Below, in pieces: positions 31,731 to 39,103 of a DNA stretch of 64,000 nucleotides; position 1 is the stretch's first letter, and the number at the start of each line of letters is the position of its first letter. Source of the DNA: CAVUAT01 sp963739545 (GTDB lineage Bacteria; Actinomycetota; Thermoleophilia; Solirubrobacterales; 70-9); contig CAVUAT010000014.1 in assembly GCA_963739545.1 (NCBI GenBank), forward strand, positions 1,488,001 to 1,552,000. Reading direction: 5' to 3'. The notes below the pieces were generated by a model, which was not told the origin of the DNA, did not search any database, and was given only the letters and a program-made list of their open reading frames with translations. The position numbers and the translations under genes were made by a program.

Positions 31731-32056
31731 TGAGCGACTCCTCGCTGTCGCTGTGGTCCCGGGACTCCTACTTCTCGATCGCCTCGCGCAACTCGATGCT
31801 CTCGATCGGCTCGGTGGGCTCCGTCGCCTCGATCGGCTCGGTCGGCTCGGCGGCGTCCGCATTCTCGGTGGGGTCCGCGGCCTCGGCCGGTTCGGCCCTT
31901 TCGGCCGCGTCGTGGGCGTCGGTGCTCTCGGCCGCCAGCGCCGAGTCGGTGCTGGGCGAGCACGACCCGCGGGCCGCCCTCATCAGCGCCGGTGTGCTCG
32001 TGGGCGTCGCGGCGTGCCTGGCGATCGCGGCGCTCGCACGGCAGCGCTCCAAGTAG
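31730..32056 (+). CDS. Ser/Gly/Ala-repeat protein with C-terminal membrane segment
   Basis: The 108-aa protein is translated from ATG overlapping the thrB stop. Residues 10-75 are a low-complexity repeat, with units such as SIGSVGSVAS, IGSVGSAASA and GSALSAASWASVLSAAS. Each turn has an S-x-G/A-S pattern at steps of three to six residues, which suggests a stacked beta-helix or Ser-rich ladder. A single hydrophobic segment (ALISAGVLVGVAACLAIAAL, about 82-101) and RQRSK end the chain. Similar Ser/Gly arrays occur in actinobacteria without a known role. Its stop is 3 bases from the converging SnoaL-like gene. Confidence 0.75.
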   Translation: MSDSSLSLWSRDSYFSIASRNSMLSIGSVGSVASIGSVGSAASAFSVGSAASAGSALSAASWASVLSAASAESVLGEHDPRAALISAGVLVGVAACLAIAALARQRSK

Positions 32057-32059
32057 CGC

Positions 32060-32494
32060 CTAGCGCAGCAGGCCGAGCTGGCTCAGGATCGAGACGGAGT
32101 CCGAGTAGACGTCCTTCCGCTTGACCTTGCCGCCCTCGAAGGGGATCACGTCGATCCCCTTCCACTCGACCCGCTTGCCGGTCGGCGCCGCCACCAGCTC
32201 TCCCCGGCGCATCTCGCTGCTGTGGGTCGCGGTGGCCGTCCACTCCTGGGTGACGACCCCGTCGCGAACGTAGAGCCTGCGCGTCTCGAAGTGGATGTCG
32301 GGCCAGGTATCGAAGATCGAGCCGATGTGGCCGCGTACGTCGTCGCCCTGCGCGCTCTCGCCTGCCGTGTGGTTCTCGAACACCATGTCGGCGGCGTGCA
32401 TGGCCATGATCGCGTCGATGTCGTGGGAGTTCCAGGCGTCGTTGTAGCCCGCGATCGCTTCCTCGAGCTGCTCCGGCGAGTCAGCTGTCCCCAT
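32060..32494 (-). CDS. SnoaL-like / NTF2-fold protein
   Basis: The 144-aa protein has the alpha+beta cone of the NTF2 superfamily: EEAIAGYNDAWNSHDIDAIMAMHAADMVFENH, IGSIFDTWPDIHFETRRLYVRDGVVTQEWTATATH and GKRVEWKGIDVIPFEGGKV. Members act as polyketide cyclases, isomerases or as ligand-binding proteins; several are linked to esters of unknown kind. ATG 32494 has TATCCT 7 bases upstream. It is divergent from a cupin gene. The ligand is not known. Confidence 0.85.
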   Translation of the reverse strand: MGTADSPEQLEEAIAGYNDAWNSHDIDAIMAMHAADMVFENHTAGESAQGDDVRGHIGSIFDTWPDIHFETRRLYVRDGVVTQEWTATATHSSEMRRGELVAAPTGKRVEWKGIDVIPFEGGKVKRKDVYSDSVSILSQLGLLR

Positions 32495-32501
32495 ATCCGC
32501 G

Positions 32502-32507
32502 AGGATA
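32502..32507 (-). promoter_or_regulatory. -10 box TATCCT for leaderless SnoaL-like gene
   Basis: Minus-strand TATCCT ends 7 bases before ATG 32494. Confidence 0.5.
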
Positions 32508-32550
32508 CGTCCGCGGCTTCGAATCGGCAACCGGATCCAAGGAGAAGGCG

Positions 32551-32925
32551 ATGTCTGACGGCTACACGATCAAGACCATTGACGAATGCGAGCAGATGGA
32601 GGGGTCGGGAGGCGCGACCTGGCGGCTCGCGCGCCGAACGCTCGGCGCCGAGGCATTCGGCTTCAACGTCGTCGACATCGCACCCGGAGGCGAGCTGCCC
32701 GCCCACGACGAGTCAGAGAGCGGCCAGGAGGAGGTCTTCGTCGTGCTCGAGGGGGAGGCGACGATCGTCGCCGACGACACCGAGCACCCCGGGCCGGCGG
32801 GAACCTTCGTCCGCTACGGCTCAGAGGTGAAGCGAACGGTGCGGAACCACTCCGACGCGCCGATCAGGGTGCTGCTGATCGGGGTGCCCGGCGACTCCGG
32901 CTACGAGCCGCTCGACTGGGCGTAG
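32551..32925 (+). CDS. Cupin-domain protein
   Basis: The 124-aa single-domain cupin shows motif 1, GGELPAHDESESGQEEVFVVLEGEATIV, and a second motif with GPAGTFVRYGSEVKRTVRNHSDAPIRVLLIG. The metal-binding His/Glu positions are only partly conserved (HDE in motif 1), so it may bind ligand rather than catalyse. It has a ribosome binding site, AAGGAGAAGG, before ATG. The C-terminus YEPLDWA is typical of this cupin group. Confidence 0.82.
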   Translation: MSDGYTIKTIDECEQMEGSGGATWRLARRTLGAEAFGFNVVDIAPGGELPAHDESESGQEEVFVVLEGEATIVADDTEHPGPAGTFVRYGSEVKRTVRNHSDAPIRVLLIGVPGDSGYEPLDWA

Positions 32926-32943
32926 CCGCCAGGGGGCGGGAGC

Positions 32944-33150
32944 TCAGGAGAACTCGTCGAGCGAGTTGAGCTGGCGACGGAGCTCGTGATCGCGCTGGTG
33001 GCGCGGAACCCCGGACTCGCCCGTGACGGCTTCGTTGTGCCGGGGGTCCACCACGGCCCTGAAGCGCTCGGTCTCCGAGCCGGGGCCGTCGCTGCGGGGG
33101 CCTGCGGCCGGCCGCTCCTTCCGATTGCCTGCCTTGTCGTCGTCCTTCAT
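32944..33150 (-). CDS. Hypothetical hydrophilic protein, 68 aa
   Basis: The start ATG 33150 follows GGAGGGATCC. The sequence is charged throughout (DDDKAGNRKERPAAG, RFRAVVDPRHNEAV, RDHELRRQLNSLDEFS) and likely disordered with a C-terminal helix. It has no membrane segment or known motif. The AT-rich 147 bases upstream of it (33151-33297) hold promoter-like words such as TTGACT (minus strand, 33191-33186) but no clear pair. Confidence 0.55.
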   Translation of the reverse strand: MKDDDKAGNRKERPAAGPRSDGPGSETERFRAVVDPRHNEAVTGESGVPRHQRDHELRRQLNSLDEFS

Positions 33151-33297
33151 GCCGGATCCCTCCACTGAAGTTTGTAGACCTACTGAGTCAAGAATAGGAC
33201 GCATCGAGCTATCACCCTTATTCCAGATCTCTGTGTTTTGGAACACACCGCCGCAGGAATCGATGCGGCGGCCTGAGGCAGGGAAGTGCGGGGAGAG

Positions 33298-33717
33298 TCA
33301 GGACCTGAGCGCTTCGCGAGCCGGGGCCTCTTCGGCGAAGGCCTGCCAGCGGTAGATGCGCCCGTCTCGCAGGTCCCAGAGGTGGAACATCGTCTCCTTG
33401 ACCTGGATGCGGCTGCCCTTGGCGAGCGCAGTCAGCACAACCAGCACCAGCACCTCGCCGTCGTGCTCGGCGAGCAACTCGCGCGGGCTCATATTCAGCG
33501 ATTCGAACGCCGCCAGAAGGCCGGAGAGGACCTTCCGAACGCCCTCGATCCCGCGGTTGGTTCCGGTGCCGGCGAAGCCTTCCACCTGCACGAACTCGAC
33601 GTCGGGGTCGAACAACTCGACCGGGATCTCGCCGGTGAGGTTGAACTCCTCGTAGGCGTGGAACAGGGTCTGGACGTCCGCGGAGGCGACCATCTCGGTT
33701 TCGGCGGGGGCGGACAC
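33298..33717 (-). CDS. NTF2-fold / SnoaL-like protein (2)
   Basis: The 139-aa protein has the NTF2-superfamily pattern (VQTLFHAYEEFNLTGEIPVELFDPDVEFVQVEGFAGTGTNRGIEGVRKVLSGLLAAFES, RIYRWQAFAEE). It differs in sequence from the protein at 32060. GTG 33717 is taken as the start; ATG 33693 (VASADVQTL) is an alternative. The region upstream contains tandem AAGCTT-centred repeats shared with the divergent histidine kinase promoter. The function is unknown; homologues of this length are annotated as nuclear transport factor 2 family. Confidence 0.75.
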   Translation of the reverse strand: MSAPAETEMVASADVQTLFHAYEEFNLTGEIPVELFDPDVEFVQVEGFAGTGTNRGIEGVRKVLSGLLAAFESLNMSPRELLAEHDGEVLVLVVLTALAKGSRIQVKETMFHLWDLRDGRIYRWQAFAEEAPAREALRS

Positions 33718-33740
33718 GGGTTTTTCATCGGCCGCACCCG

Positions 33741-33769
33741 GCGCAAGCTTGACCGGCGCAAGCTTGACG
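33741..33769. repeat. Tandem 15-bp repeat GCGCAAGCTTGACCG in divergent promoter
   Basis: Two copies of CAAGCTTG, a perfect 8-bp palindrome, at 33744-33751 and 33759-33766 are set 15 bases apart within the repeat GGCGCAAGCTTGAC. It sits between the NTF2-like gene and the histidine kinase gene. The shape fits a pair of regulator binding sites, on one helical face or slightly offset. Confidence 0.55.
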
Positions 33770-33842
33770 CTGTGCCTAGTACATCCGTGCAGCGGCCCGA
33801 GCGAGTTCGCGAGATGGCCCCTTCGCTGCCGAAGTCTTTCGT

Positions 33843-35696
33843 GTGAGTGGTGAAGACCGTCTGGCGCGCGTTGGTGACCTCGCCCTGGGGCTCGCCCGCT
33901 TCGCCGTGCGCGGCGCGTCCGACATCGTCGACCAGCTGACTGGCGCGTCCAACGGGGCGGGGCCGCACAGAAACGGCGCCGCGCCGCCACCGCCAAGCCC
34001 ACAGCCTGGCTCCAACGGCGCTACGCCCGCGGTGGAGCCGGAGCCGGAGCCTTACCCCGCGCCGGAGCCCGAGGCCGCCCCCGGACCGGCTCCCGCGGCG
34101 GACCGCTCGATCTTCGACAGCGCCCACGACGCCTTCGTCGCGATGGACGCCGACGACACCATCACCGCCTGGAACCCGGCCGCCGAGGCGACCTTCGGCT
34201 GGACGGTCAGCGAGGCGATCGGCAGGACGGTCGCCGAGACGGTCTTCCCGCCCGAGCATCGCGAGGCCCACCGCGCGGCGATCGCCCAGTACATGCGGAG
34301 TGGCGAGCCCTCGGCGCTCGGCGTGCGCCTTGACCTGACCGCCCTTCACAGGGACGGGCACACCTTCCCCGTCGAGGTCACGATCTCGGCCGTCGAGGAC
34401 GCCGGCTGCGGCCCGAGCTTCTATGCCTTCATGCACGAGATCAGCGACCGCAAGCAGGCTGAGGGTTACCGCGCCGCTCAGCTCGCGGTCGGCTCCGTCT
34501 TGGCGGGCGCCTCGTCGCTCGAGCATGCGATGCCGGTGCTGCTGCAGGCTGTCGGGGAGGGATGTGGGTTCGAGGCAGCCGCGTTCTGGAGCCAAGAGGG
34601 GGGCGCCGGCCCGCTTCGCTGCGAGACCTTCTGGAGCTTGAGCGAGCAGAACACGCGCCTCGAGGCCGAGACCCGCGAGCTCGAGCTGGCTCCGGGCGAG
34701 GACCTTCCGGGCGTCGCCCTCGCCGACCGCACCGCCACCTGGGTCCGCAAGATCGCCTACGACCGCGACTTCTCGCGCGCCGCTGCGGCATCGGATGCCG
34801 GCCTCGAGAGCGCGCTCGCTGCTCCGCTTGTGCGCGAGGACAAGGTCTTCGGAGTGATCGAGCTGCTGACCACCGAGCAGCAGCCGCCCAAGCCCGAGGC
34901 GCTCGACGCTCTGGCGGTCATCAACTCGCAGATCGCGGAGTTCGCGGCGCGGGTCCAGGCAGAGCGCGACGCGGACCGCGTGAAGGACGAGTTCTTCGCC
35001 CTGGTCTCGCACGAGCTGCGCACGCCGCTGACGTCGATCATCGGCTACACGGACATGCTGGCCAAGACCGAGGCGCAGCGGCTCAGCGACCGAGGCAGCC
35101 AGATGCTCGAGGTGATCAGGCGGAACGCGGGCCGCGAGATGCGCCTCGTCGGCGACCTCCTGATGCTCGTTCGCATCGAGGCCGGCCGCTTCGAGCTCGA
35201 GCCCGGAACGGTCGATCTCGGTTCGGTCGTCCAGGCCTCGATCGAGGCGTCGCGCCCCGCCGCCGAGAAGTGCGGGCTGACGCTGACGCTCGAAGCCGAG
35301 CAGGTGCCCGAGTTCCCGGGCGACCCCGAGCGCGTCGGCCAGGCGGTCGACAACCTCTTGAGCAACGCGATCAAGTTCACCGAAGAGGGCGGCGTCACCG
35401 TCAAGGTTTCCCGGCAGGACGGCCAGGCGGTGGTCGAGGTCGTCGACACGGGCGCGGGCATCCCGGACGACGACCTCGCGCGCCTCTTCGATCGCCTCTA
35501 CCGCGCTGCGAGCGCGACCGCCGGTCACGTGCCCGGGACGGGCCTCGGCCTGACGATCGTCAAGGGGATCGTGGAGGCCCACGGCGGCCGCGTCCTGGTC
35601 GAGAGTGAGGTGGGGGCGGGGACCAGCTTCCGCATCGAGATGCCGCTCGCGCCGGTCGAGGCGAGCGAGCAGCCCGAGCGCGAGCCGGTGGCCTGA
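33843..35696 (+). CDS. PAS-GAF sensor histidine kinase
   Basis: The 617-aa cytosolic kinase has a proline-rich linker (about 45-90), a PAS domain (about 92-205, SIFDSAHDAFVAMDADDTITAWNPAAEATFGW), a GAF domain (about 215-375), HisKA with phospho-histidine SHELRTPLTSIIGY (about residue 388) and HATPase with DNLLSNAIKFTEEGG, DTGAGIP and GTGLGLTIVKG. No membrane segment is predicted, so it senses an internal signal. The response regulator follows, with an intervening broken receiver fragment. GTG 33843 is the likely start. It is part of a two-component pair with the genes at 35788. Confidence 0.93.
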   Translation: MSGEDRLARVGDLALGLARFAVRGASDIVDQLTGASNGAGPHRNGAAPPPPSPQPGSNGATPAVEPEPEPYPAPEPEAAPGPAPAADRSIFDSAHDAFVAMDADDTITAWNPAAEATFGWTVSEAIGRTVAETVFPPEHREAHRAAIAQYMRSGEPSALGVRLDLTALHRDGHTFPVEVTISAVEDAGCGPSFYAFMHEISDRKQAEGYRAAQLAVGSVLAGASSLEHAMPVLLQAVGEGCGFEAAAFWSQEGGAGPLRCETFWSLSEQNTRLEAETRELELAPGEDLPGVALADRTATWVRKIAYDRDFSRAAAASDAGLESALAAPLVREDKVFGVIELLTTEQQPPKPEALDALAVINSQIAEFAARVQAERDADRVKDEFFALVSHELRTPLTSIIGYTDMLAKTEAQRLSDRGSQMLEVIRRNAGREMRLVGDLLMLVRIEAGRFELEPGTVDLGSVVQASIEASRPAAEKCGLTLTLEAEQVPEFPGDPERVGQAVDNLLSNAIKFTEEGGVTVKVSRQDGQAVVEVVDTGAGIPDDDLARLFDRLYRAASATAGHVPGTGLGLTIVKGIVEAHGGRVLVESEVGAGTSFRIEMPLAPVEASEQPEREPVA

Positions 35697-35791
35697 TGGC
35701 CACGGCGATCGCCGAGCCCCTCGTCCTGGTCGCGGACGACGACGAGGACCTGCTGGACCGCGTGAGGATCCTGCTGGAGGAGCGGAAGTGA
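35696..35791 (+). pseudogene. 31-codon remnant of a response-regulator receiver domain
   Basis: The ORF overlaps the kinase stop (TGATG) and reads MATAIAEPLVLVADDDEDLL then DRVRILLEERK and TGA. This is the first beta strand and acidic pocket (DDDED) of a receiver domain, matching the start of the intact regulator that follows (LVLAADDDEDILQLVRMVLE). The rest of the domain is missing. Its TGA overlaps the next start as GTGA. It is either a truncated duplicate left over from a tandem-receiver array or a coupling peptide; the former seems more likely. Confidence 0.6.
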
Positions 35792-36519
35792 CGGAGGAGC
35801 GGATGACAGCACTCGTCCTCGCCGCCGACGACGACGAGGACATCCTCCAGCTGGTGCGCATGGTGCTCGAGGACGACGAATACGAGGTCATCACCGCTCG
35901 CGACGGGCAGCAGGCCTTCGAGCTGGCGCTCGAGATGCGCCCCGACCTATGCGTGTTCGACGTGATGATGCCCTTGCTCGACGGCTGCGAGGTGACCAAG
36001 CGCATGCGCGCTGCCGCGCCCACCCGCGACATCCCGATCCTGCTGCTGAGTGCCCGCACCCAATGGGAGGCGGTGATGCGCGGCAAGGAGGCCGGGGCGG
36101 ACGAGTACGTGACCAAGCCCTTCATCCCAGACGACCTGCAGCGCTCGGTTCGGAGCCTGCTCGCTGCCCCGCGCCCGCCGGTCGCCGATCCGCTCCTGGG
36201 CGTGATGGAAGGCGGCGATGAGCCCGAGCCGCCGATGCAGCAGGGACTCGTGCTGGTGGCGGCGCGCGACCAGAACCTGGTCAAGTTGATCGGGTACCGC
36301 CTCAAGCTCGGCGGCTATGAGGTCGCCACCGCCCACGACGCGGAACAGGCGTTGCAGCTGGCGCTCGACCGTCGACCCGACCTCTGCGTCCTCGACGCCT
36401 CGATGCCGCAGCCCGACGGCTTCCCAGTCAAGCGGGTGGCACCCGGAGTCAGCGTGCAGGAGCTCTACGGAGACGTGCAGCGGATGATGGCTGGCGTCGT
36501 CCGGCAGCGCACCGCCTAG
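35788..36519 (+). CDS. Response regulator with one intact and one degenerate receiver domain
   Basis: The 243-aa protein has two receiver domains and no output domain. The first (about 1-130) is complete: LAADDDEDI acidic pocket, phospho-acceptor in LCVFDVMMPLLDG (about residue 57), LLLSARTQ and the KPF lysine (about 108). The second (about 145-225) has lost its acidic pair (VAARDQN) and is shortened, ending DLCVLDASMPQPDGFPVKRV without the second half. It probably binds a partner. GTG 35788 overlaps the receiver remnant; ATG 35803 is an alternative. Its last TAG shares CTAG with the converging CAP gene. Confidence 0.88.
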   Translation: MTEERMTALVLAADDDEDILQLVRMVLEDDEYEVITARDGQQAFELALEMRPDLCVFDVMMPLLDGCEVTKRMRAAAPTRDIPILLLSARTQWEAVMRGKEAGADEYVTKPFIPDDLQRSVRSLLAAPRPPVADPLLGVMEGGDEPEPPMQQGLVLVAARDQNLVKLIGYRLKLGGYEVATAHDAEQALQLALDRRPDLCVLDASMPQPDGFPVKRVAPGVSVQELYGDVQRMMAGVVRQRTA

Positions 36520-37073
36520 CGCGCGCGGCCCAGCACCATCACGTAGTAGCGGCGGTAGGGGCCGCCGAATGCAAAGCCTCCGCCGACGTGCGTGAACGCG
36601 CCGTTCAGGATGTTGGCGCGATGCCCCGAGCTTCTCATCCAGGACCGGCAGACGCCGCCCGCGCTGCGCTGGCCGGCGGCGATGTTCTCGCCGGTCGCGG
36701 TGAAGGCGCCCGAGCCCGCGAAGAGCGCGATCCGATCGGCGGGCCCGCGCCCGCTCGGGTCGACGTGGCTGAAGAAGGGGGCCTCGGCCATCCTCTGGGC
36801 GTGGGAGCGCGCCGCTTCCCCGAGCCCCGAGCCCACGGCCAGTGGCTTCATCCCCGCCGCGGTGCGGCGGGAGTTGGCGCAGTCGCGGATCCCACGCTCC
36901 ATCCTCGCCGCGGCGCGGCTGCGCGTAGCCTTCCCGGCCGCTTCGGCCTGGGGCGAGCTGGGTGCCTCGGCGCTCGCCGAGGACCCGGTAGGGATCACTG
37001 CGAGCACCGCGCAGGCACCGACGATGGCGACCGCGCCCTTTCCGTACAACCTCGAGTCGAACCTCAAAGCCAA
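36516..37073 (-). CDS. Secreted CAP-domain (SCP/PR-1-like) protein
   Basis: The 185-aa protein has a signal peptide (KGAVAIVGACAVLAVIPTGSSASA, cleaved near residue 35) and a CAP domain: CANSRRTAAGMKPLAVGSGLGEAARSHAQRMAEAPFFSHVDPSGR, TGENIAAGQ, SSGHRANILNGAFTHVGGG and YYVMVLGRAR. In bacteria this fold is linked to spore coats and cell-wall associated proteins; catalytic activity is unproven. The start is TTG 37073 or, better spaced from AAGGGGG, TTG 37067. A c-di-AMP riboswitch precedes it directly. Confidence 0.88.
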   Translation of the reverse strand: MALRFDSRLYGKGAVAIVGACAVLAVIPTGSSASAEAPSSPQAEAAGKATRSRAAARMERGIRDCANSRRTAAGMKPLAVGSGLGEAARSHAQRMAEAPFFSHVDPSGRGPADRIALFAGSGAFTATGENIAAGQRSAGGVCRSWMRSSGHRANILNGAFTHVGGGFAFGGPYRRYYVMVLGRAR

Positions 37074-37078
37074 GCCCC

Positions 37079-37200
37079 CTTCGTCGGCCTACGGGGTTAG
37101 CTGTCGGGCTGGCGCTAAAGGAGTTCGCGCTCCCACTAGGTGGGTTCGCCCCAAAAGACTTGGTTCCCCCGTTCCCATCTCACGGTGAGGTGGAATTCGG
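37079..37200 (-). ncRNA. Cyclic di-AMP riboswitch (ydaO-yuaA class)
   Basis: Read on the minus strand the leader contains the conserved blocks of the actinobacterial ydaO form: GGGGGAACCAAGT, TTGGGGCGAACCCA, and CCCGACAGCTAACCCCGTAGG just before the AAGGGGG ribosome site of the CAP gene. Such riboswitches usually turn off cell-wall hydrolase and secreted protein genes when c-di-AMP is high, and here the ribosome site sits right against the conserved 3' part. Confidence 0.9.
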
Positions 37201-37215
37201 CGTGTGCTGGCGGGA

Positions 37216-37245
37216 ACCGTAGCAACTGTGAAGGATCCCTTGCAA
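37216..37245 (-). promoter_or_regulatory. Promoter of riboswitch-CAP gene
   Basis: On the minus strand TTGCAA at 37245-37240 (-35) and TACGGT at 37221-37216 (-10) are 18 bases apart. The implied transcription start, around 37209, is just before the riboswitch. Confidence 0.6.
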
Positions 37246-37276
37246 AACGTCGTCGCCGACGCTCGATCATCCGCGG

Positions 37277-37849
37277 CTAGTCGGCGATAGCCCCGCTCGA
37301 CTCGATGACGTGGAGTGTGTAGCGGCCGACCTGGAGCTCGTCGCCGTCGGCGATCGGGCTCCAGTCGACGGTGTCGCCGTTGACGCCGATTCCGTTCATG
37401 CTTCGGTCGTCGAGCACCCGAAGCTCGCCCTCCGGGGTCCTCACGACGACTGCGTGACGCCGCGAGACCGTCGGGTCGTCAAGGCGGATGTCGGCGGACG
37501 GGCTGCGCCCGATCCGCGACCAGCCGTCGTCGAGCGCGAACACCCGGGCGTCGTCCTTCAGGTGGACCGCCAGGTACTTGCCCGGTTCGGCGATGGAGGC
37601 GCGGACCCGCTCGAGCCAGCCCGCGGGCACCTCGGTGCGCGCGCCGACGGCGGCGTGGGTGAGCGTCGGCTGCTCGGTGAAGATCGATGCCCGCTTGAAC
37701 CGCGTGCCGCCGCAGTTCGAGCAGCTGGGCAGCGAGTCCGCGTGCTCGAGCGCGAGCGGCAGCGAACACTCGAGGCATACGAATGAGCCCGCCTCGGCCT
37801 GCTCTCCGGCCCCTTGGACCGCGTCCGTGCTGTGTCCGATGGTCGCCAT
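37277..37849 (-). CDS. FHA-domain protein with zinc ribbon
   Basis: The 190-aa protein has an N-terminal zinc ribbon of two Cys pairs (CLECS and CSNCGG, about residues 25-47) and a C-terminal forkhead-associated domain (about 100-180) with the phosphothreonine-binding motifs RIGRSPSADIRLDDPTVSRRHAVV and DDRSMNGIGVNG. It probably binds Thr-phosphorylated partners of a Ser/Thr kinase. The ATG follows AGGAACTC. The gene is divergent from the SRPBCC gene at 37957, and the 107-base space between them holds promoters for both. Confidence 0.88.
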   Translation of the reverse strand: MATIGHSTDAVQGAGEQAEAGSFVCLECSLPLALEHADSLPSCSNCGGTRFKRASIFTEQPTLTHAAVGARTEVPAGWLERVRASIAEPGKYLAVHLKDDARVFALDDGWSRIGRSPSADIRLDDPTVSRRHAVVVRTPEGELRVLDDRSMNGIGVNGDTVDWSPIADGDELQVGRYTLHVIESSGAIAD

Positions 37850-37941
37850 TGAGTTCCTACGGATCGTACCTATGCAGGATCGGTGGACAACGCCGTACCT
37901 CCCGTATGCCCGCAAACTCCGGCCTTCTCGGGCGGCGCAGA

Positions 37942-37947
37942 TAGAAT
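37942..37947 (+). promoter_or_regulatory. -10 box TAGAAT for leaderless SRPBCC gene
   Basis: TAGAAT ends 9 bases before GTG 37957; it is the best -10 match in the window. Confidence 0.6.
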
Positions 37948-37956
37948 CGCGGCGCT

Positions 37957-38469
37957 GTGGGGCCGATCTCGCTGACGACAACCATCGACGCCTCCCGCGA
38001 GCGGGTCTACGACGAGATCACCGATCTCTCGCGCCGCCCGGCCTGGACTGACCACTTCGTCTCCGATCTGCACCTCCAGCGCATCGACGCGTCGGGGCGC
38101 GGCGCCGCGGCCCGCTTCCGCGTCGGGGCGCCCGGCGGCCTCAAGTTCATGGAGACCGTGATCGACGCGGCCGAGCGGCCGCACACGATCCGCGAGCACG
38201 GACGTGGCGGCCGCTGGGACCGGATCCCGATCCGCACATCCTGGGAGCTCAGCGGCGGCGATGGCTCGCCCACCGATGTCACCCTCACTTTCTGGACCGA
38301 GCCGTCCCATCCGCTCGACAAGGTCCGGCAGCTGCGGGCCGGCGGCTGGTGGAAGCGCCGCTGGCGCAAGGCGCTGCGGCGACTTGCCGAGCAACTCGAG
38401 TCCTCGGCTCCCGCGCCCGAGCGCGTGGGCGTTGCGGGCGGCGACCGCCGCCCGACGGGTCTCCCTTGA
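37957..38469 (+). CDS. SRPBCC family protein (START-like), 170 aa
   Basis: It starts VGPISLTTTIDASRERVYDEITDLSRRPAWTDHFVSDLHLQRID and continues with a beta sheet (AARFRVGAPGGLKFMETVID; TDVTLTFWTEPSHPLDKVRQL) and a C-terminal helix (KRRWRKALRRLAEQLES). This is the ligand-binding cavity fold. The ligand is unknown. The strong leaderless-type promoter suggests independent expression. It is followed after 41 bases by a lipoprotein gene. Confidence 0.8.
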   Translation: MGPISLTTTIDASRERVYDEITDLSRRPAWTDHFVSDLHLQRIDASGRGAAARFRVGAPGGLKFMETVIDAAERPHTIREHGRGGRWDRIPIRTSWELSGGDGSPTDVTLTFWTEPSHPLDKVRQLRAGGWWKRRWRKALRRLAEQLESSAPAPERVGVAGGDRRPTGLP

Positions 38470-38494
38470 GCATCGCCGGGCAGGCCCTGCGGGA

Positions 38495-38500
38495 TAGACT
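38495..38500 (+). promoter_or_regulatory. -10 box TAGACT for leaderless lipoprotein gene
   Basis: TAGACT ends 10 bases before ATG 38511. Confidence 0.5.
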
Positions 38501-38510
38501 CTCGCCCCTG

Positions 38511-39089
38511 ATGAACCTGGGCCGGGGCAGAGATAGAGCCGTCTTGGCCCTGCTGGCGACGGTCGCCCTGTCCGTGGGAGTCACCGCCTGCGGAGCCGAG
38601 GGGGAAACAGAGCTCGTCGACGGCGAGGAGGTCCCCGCTGTCGTCGAGGGCGAGCCGATCGAGCTCGGCGACCTGCGCTTCAACGTCACGCTGACCCGCT
38701 TCCTCAATCCCGAGGACACCGAGGACGCGCAGTACCTTCGAGGCCTTCCCGTCGACACCCCTAACCAGGACTACCTGGCGGTCTTCATGGCGGTGGAGAA
38801 CGAGGGCGACGATGACCTTCGGCTCCCCGGTTCGTCCGAGATCCGCGTCGAGGACACCACTGAGGAGGTGTACCGCCCGCTCGAGGTCGATCCGCTGTTC
38901 GGGTTCGAGCTGAACGGCTTGATCCCGGCCGGCGGCGAGGTCCCGACTCCCGACAGCGCGGCGGCCAGCGGGCCCACGCAGGGGGCGGTCATCCTGTTCC
39001 TCGTCGACCAGGACGTCTCTGCGAACAGGCCTCTCGAGCTGATCCTCCTCGCCGACGGCGAAGAGGGCCTGATCGAGCTGGACATCTGA
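38511..39089 (+). CDS. Lipoprotein, 192 aa, immunoglobulin-like fold
   Basis: The signal sequence DRAVLALLATVALSVGVTAC ends in a lipobox cysteine (about residue 27). The mature part has a beta-rich pattern (LGDLRFNVTLTRFLNPED, NQDYLAVFMAVENEGDDDLRLPGSSEIRVEDTTEEVYRPLE, GAVILFLVDQD, RPLELILLAD) like the DUF4352/immunoglobulin-like lipoproteins of actinobacteria. It probably sits on the outer face of the membrane. No partner is known. ATG 38511 is chosen from the promoter and signal peptide. Confidence 0.78.
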   Translation: MNLGRGRDRAVLALLATVALSVGVTACGAEGETELVDGEEVPAVVEGEPIELGDLRFNVTLTRFLNPEDTEDAQYLRGLPVDTPNQDYLAVFMAVENEGDDDLRLPGSSEIRVEDTTEEVYRPLEVDPLFGFELNGLIPAGGEVPTPDSAAASGPTQGAVILFLVDQDVSANRPLELILLADGEEGLIELDI

Positions 39090-39103
39090 TCGCGGCCGTC
39101 GCC

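Noticed and set aside
35605..35787. N-terminal extension of the response regulator starting at 35605
   Set aside because: The extra 61 residues overlap the kinase coding end in another frame and are Arg/Ser-rich shadow. The overlap GTGA at 35788 gives a natural start.
37850..37981. Longer start of the FHA protein at 37981
   Set aside because: The added residues are basic with no conservation and would overlap the promoter of the divergent SRPBCC gene. ATG 37849 follows AGGAACTC.
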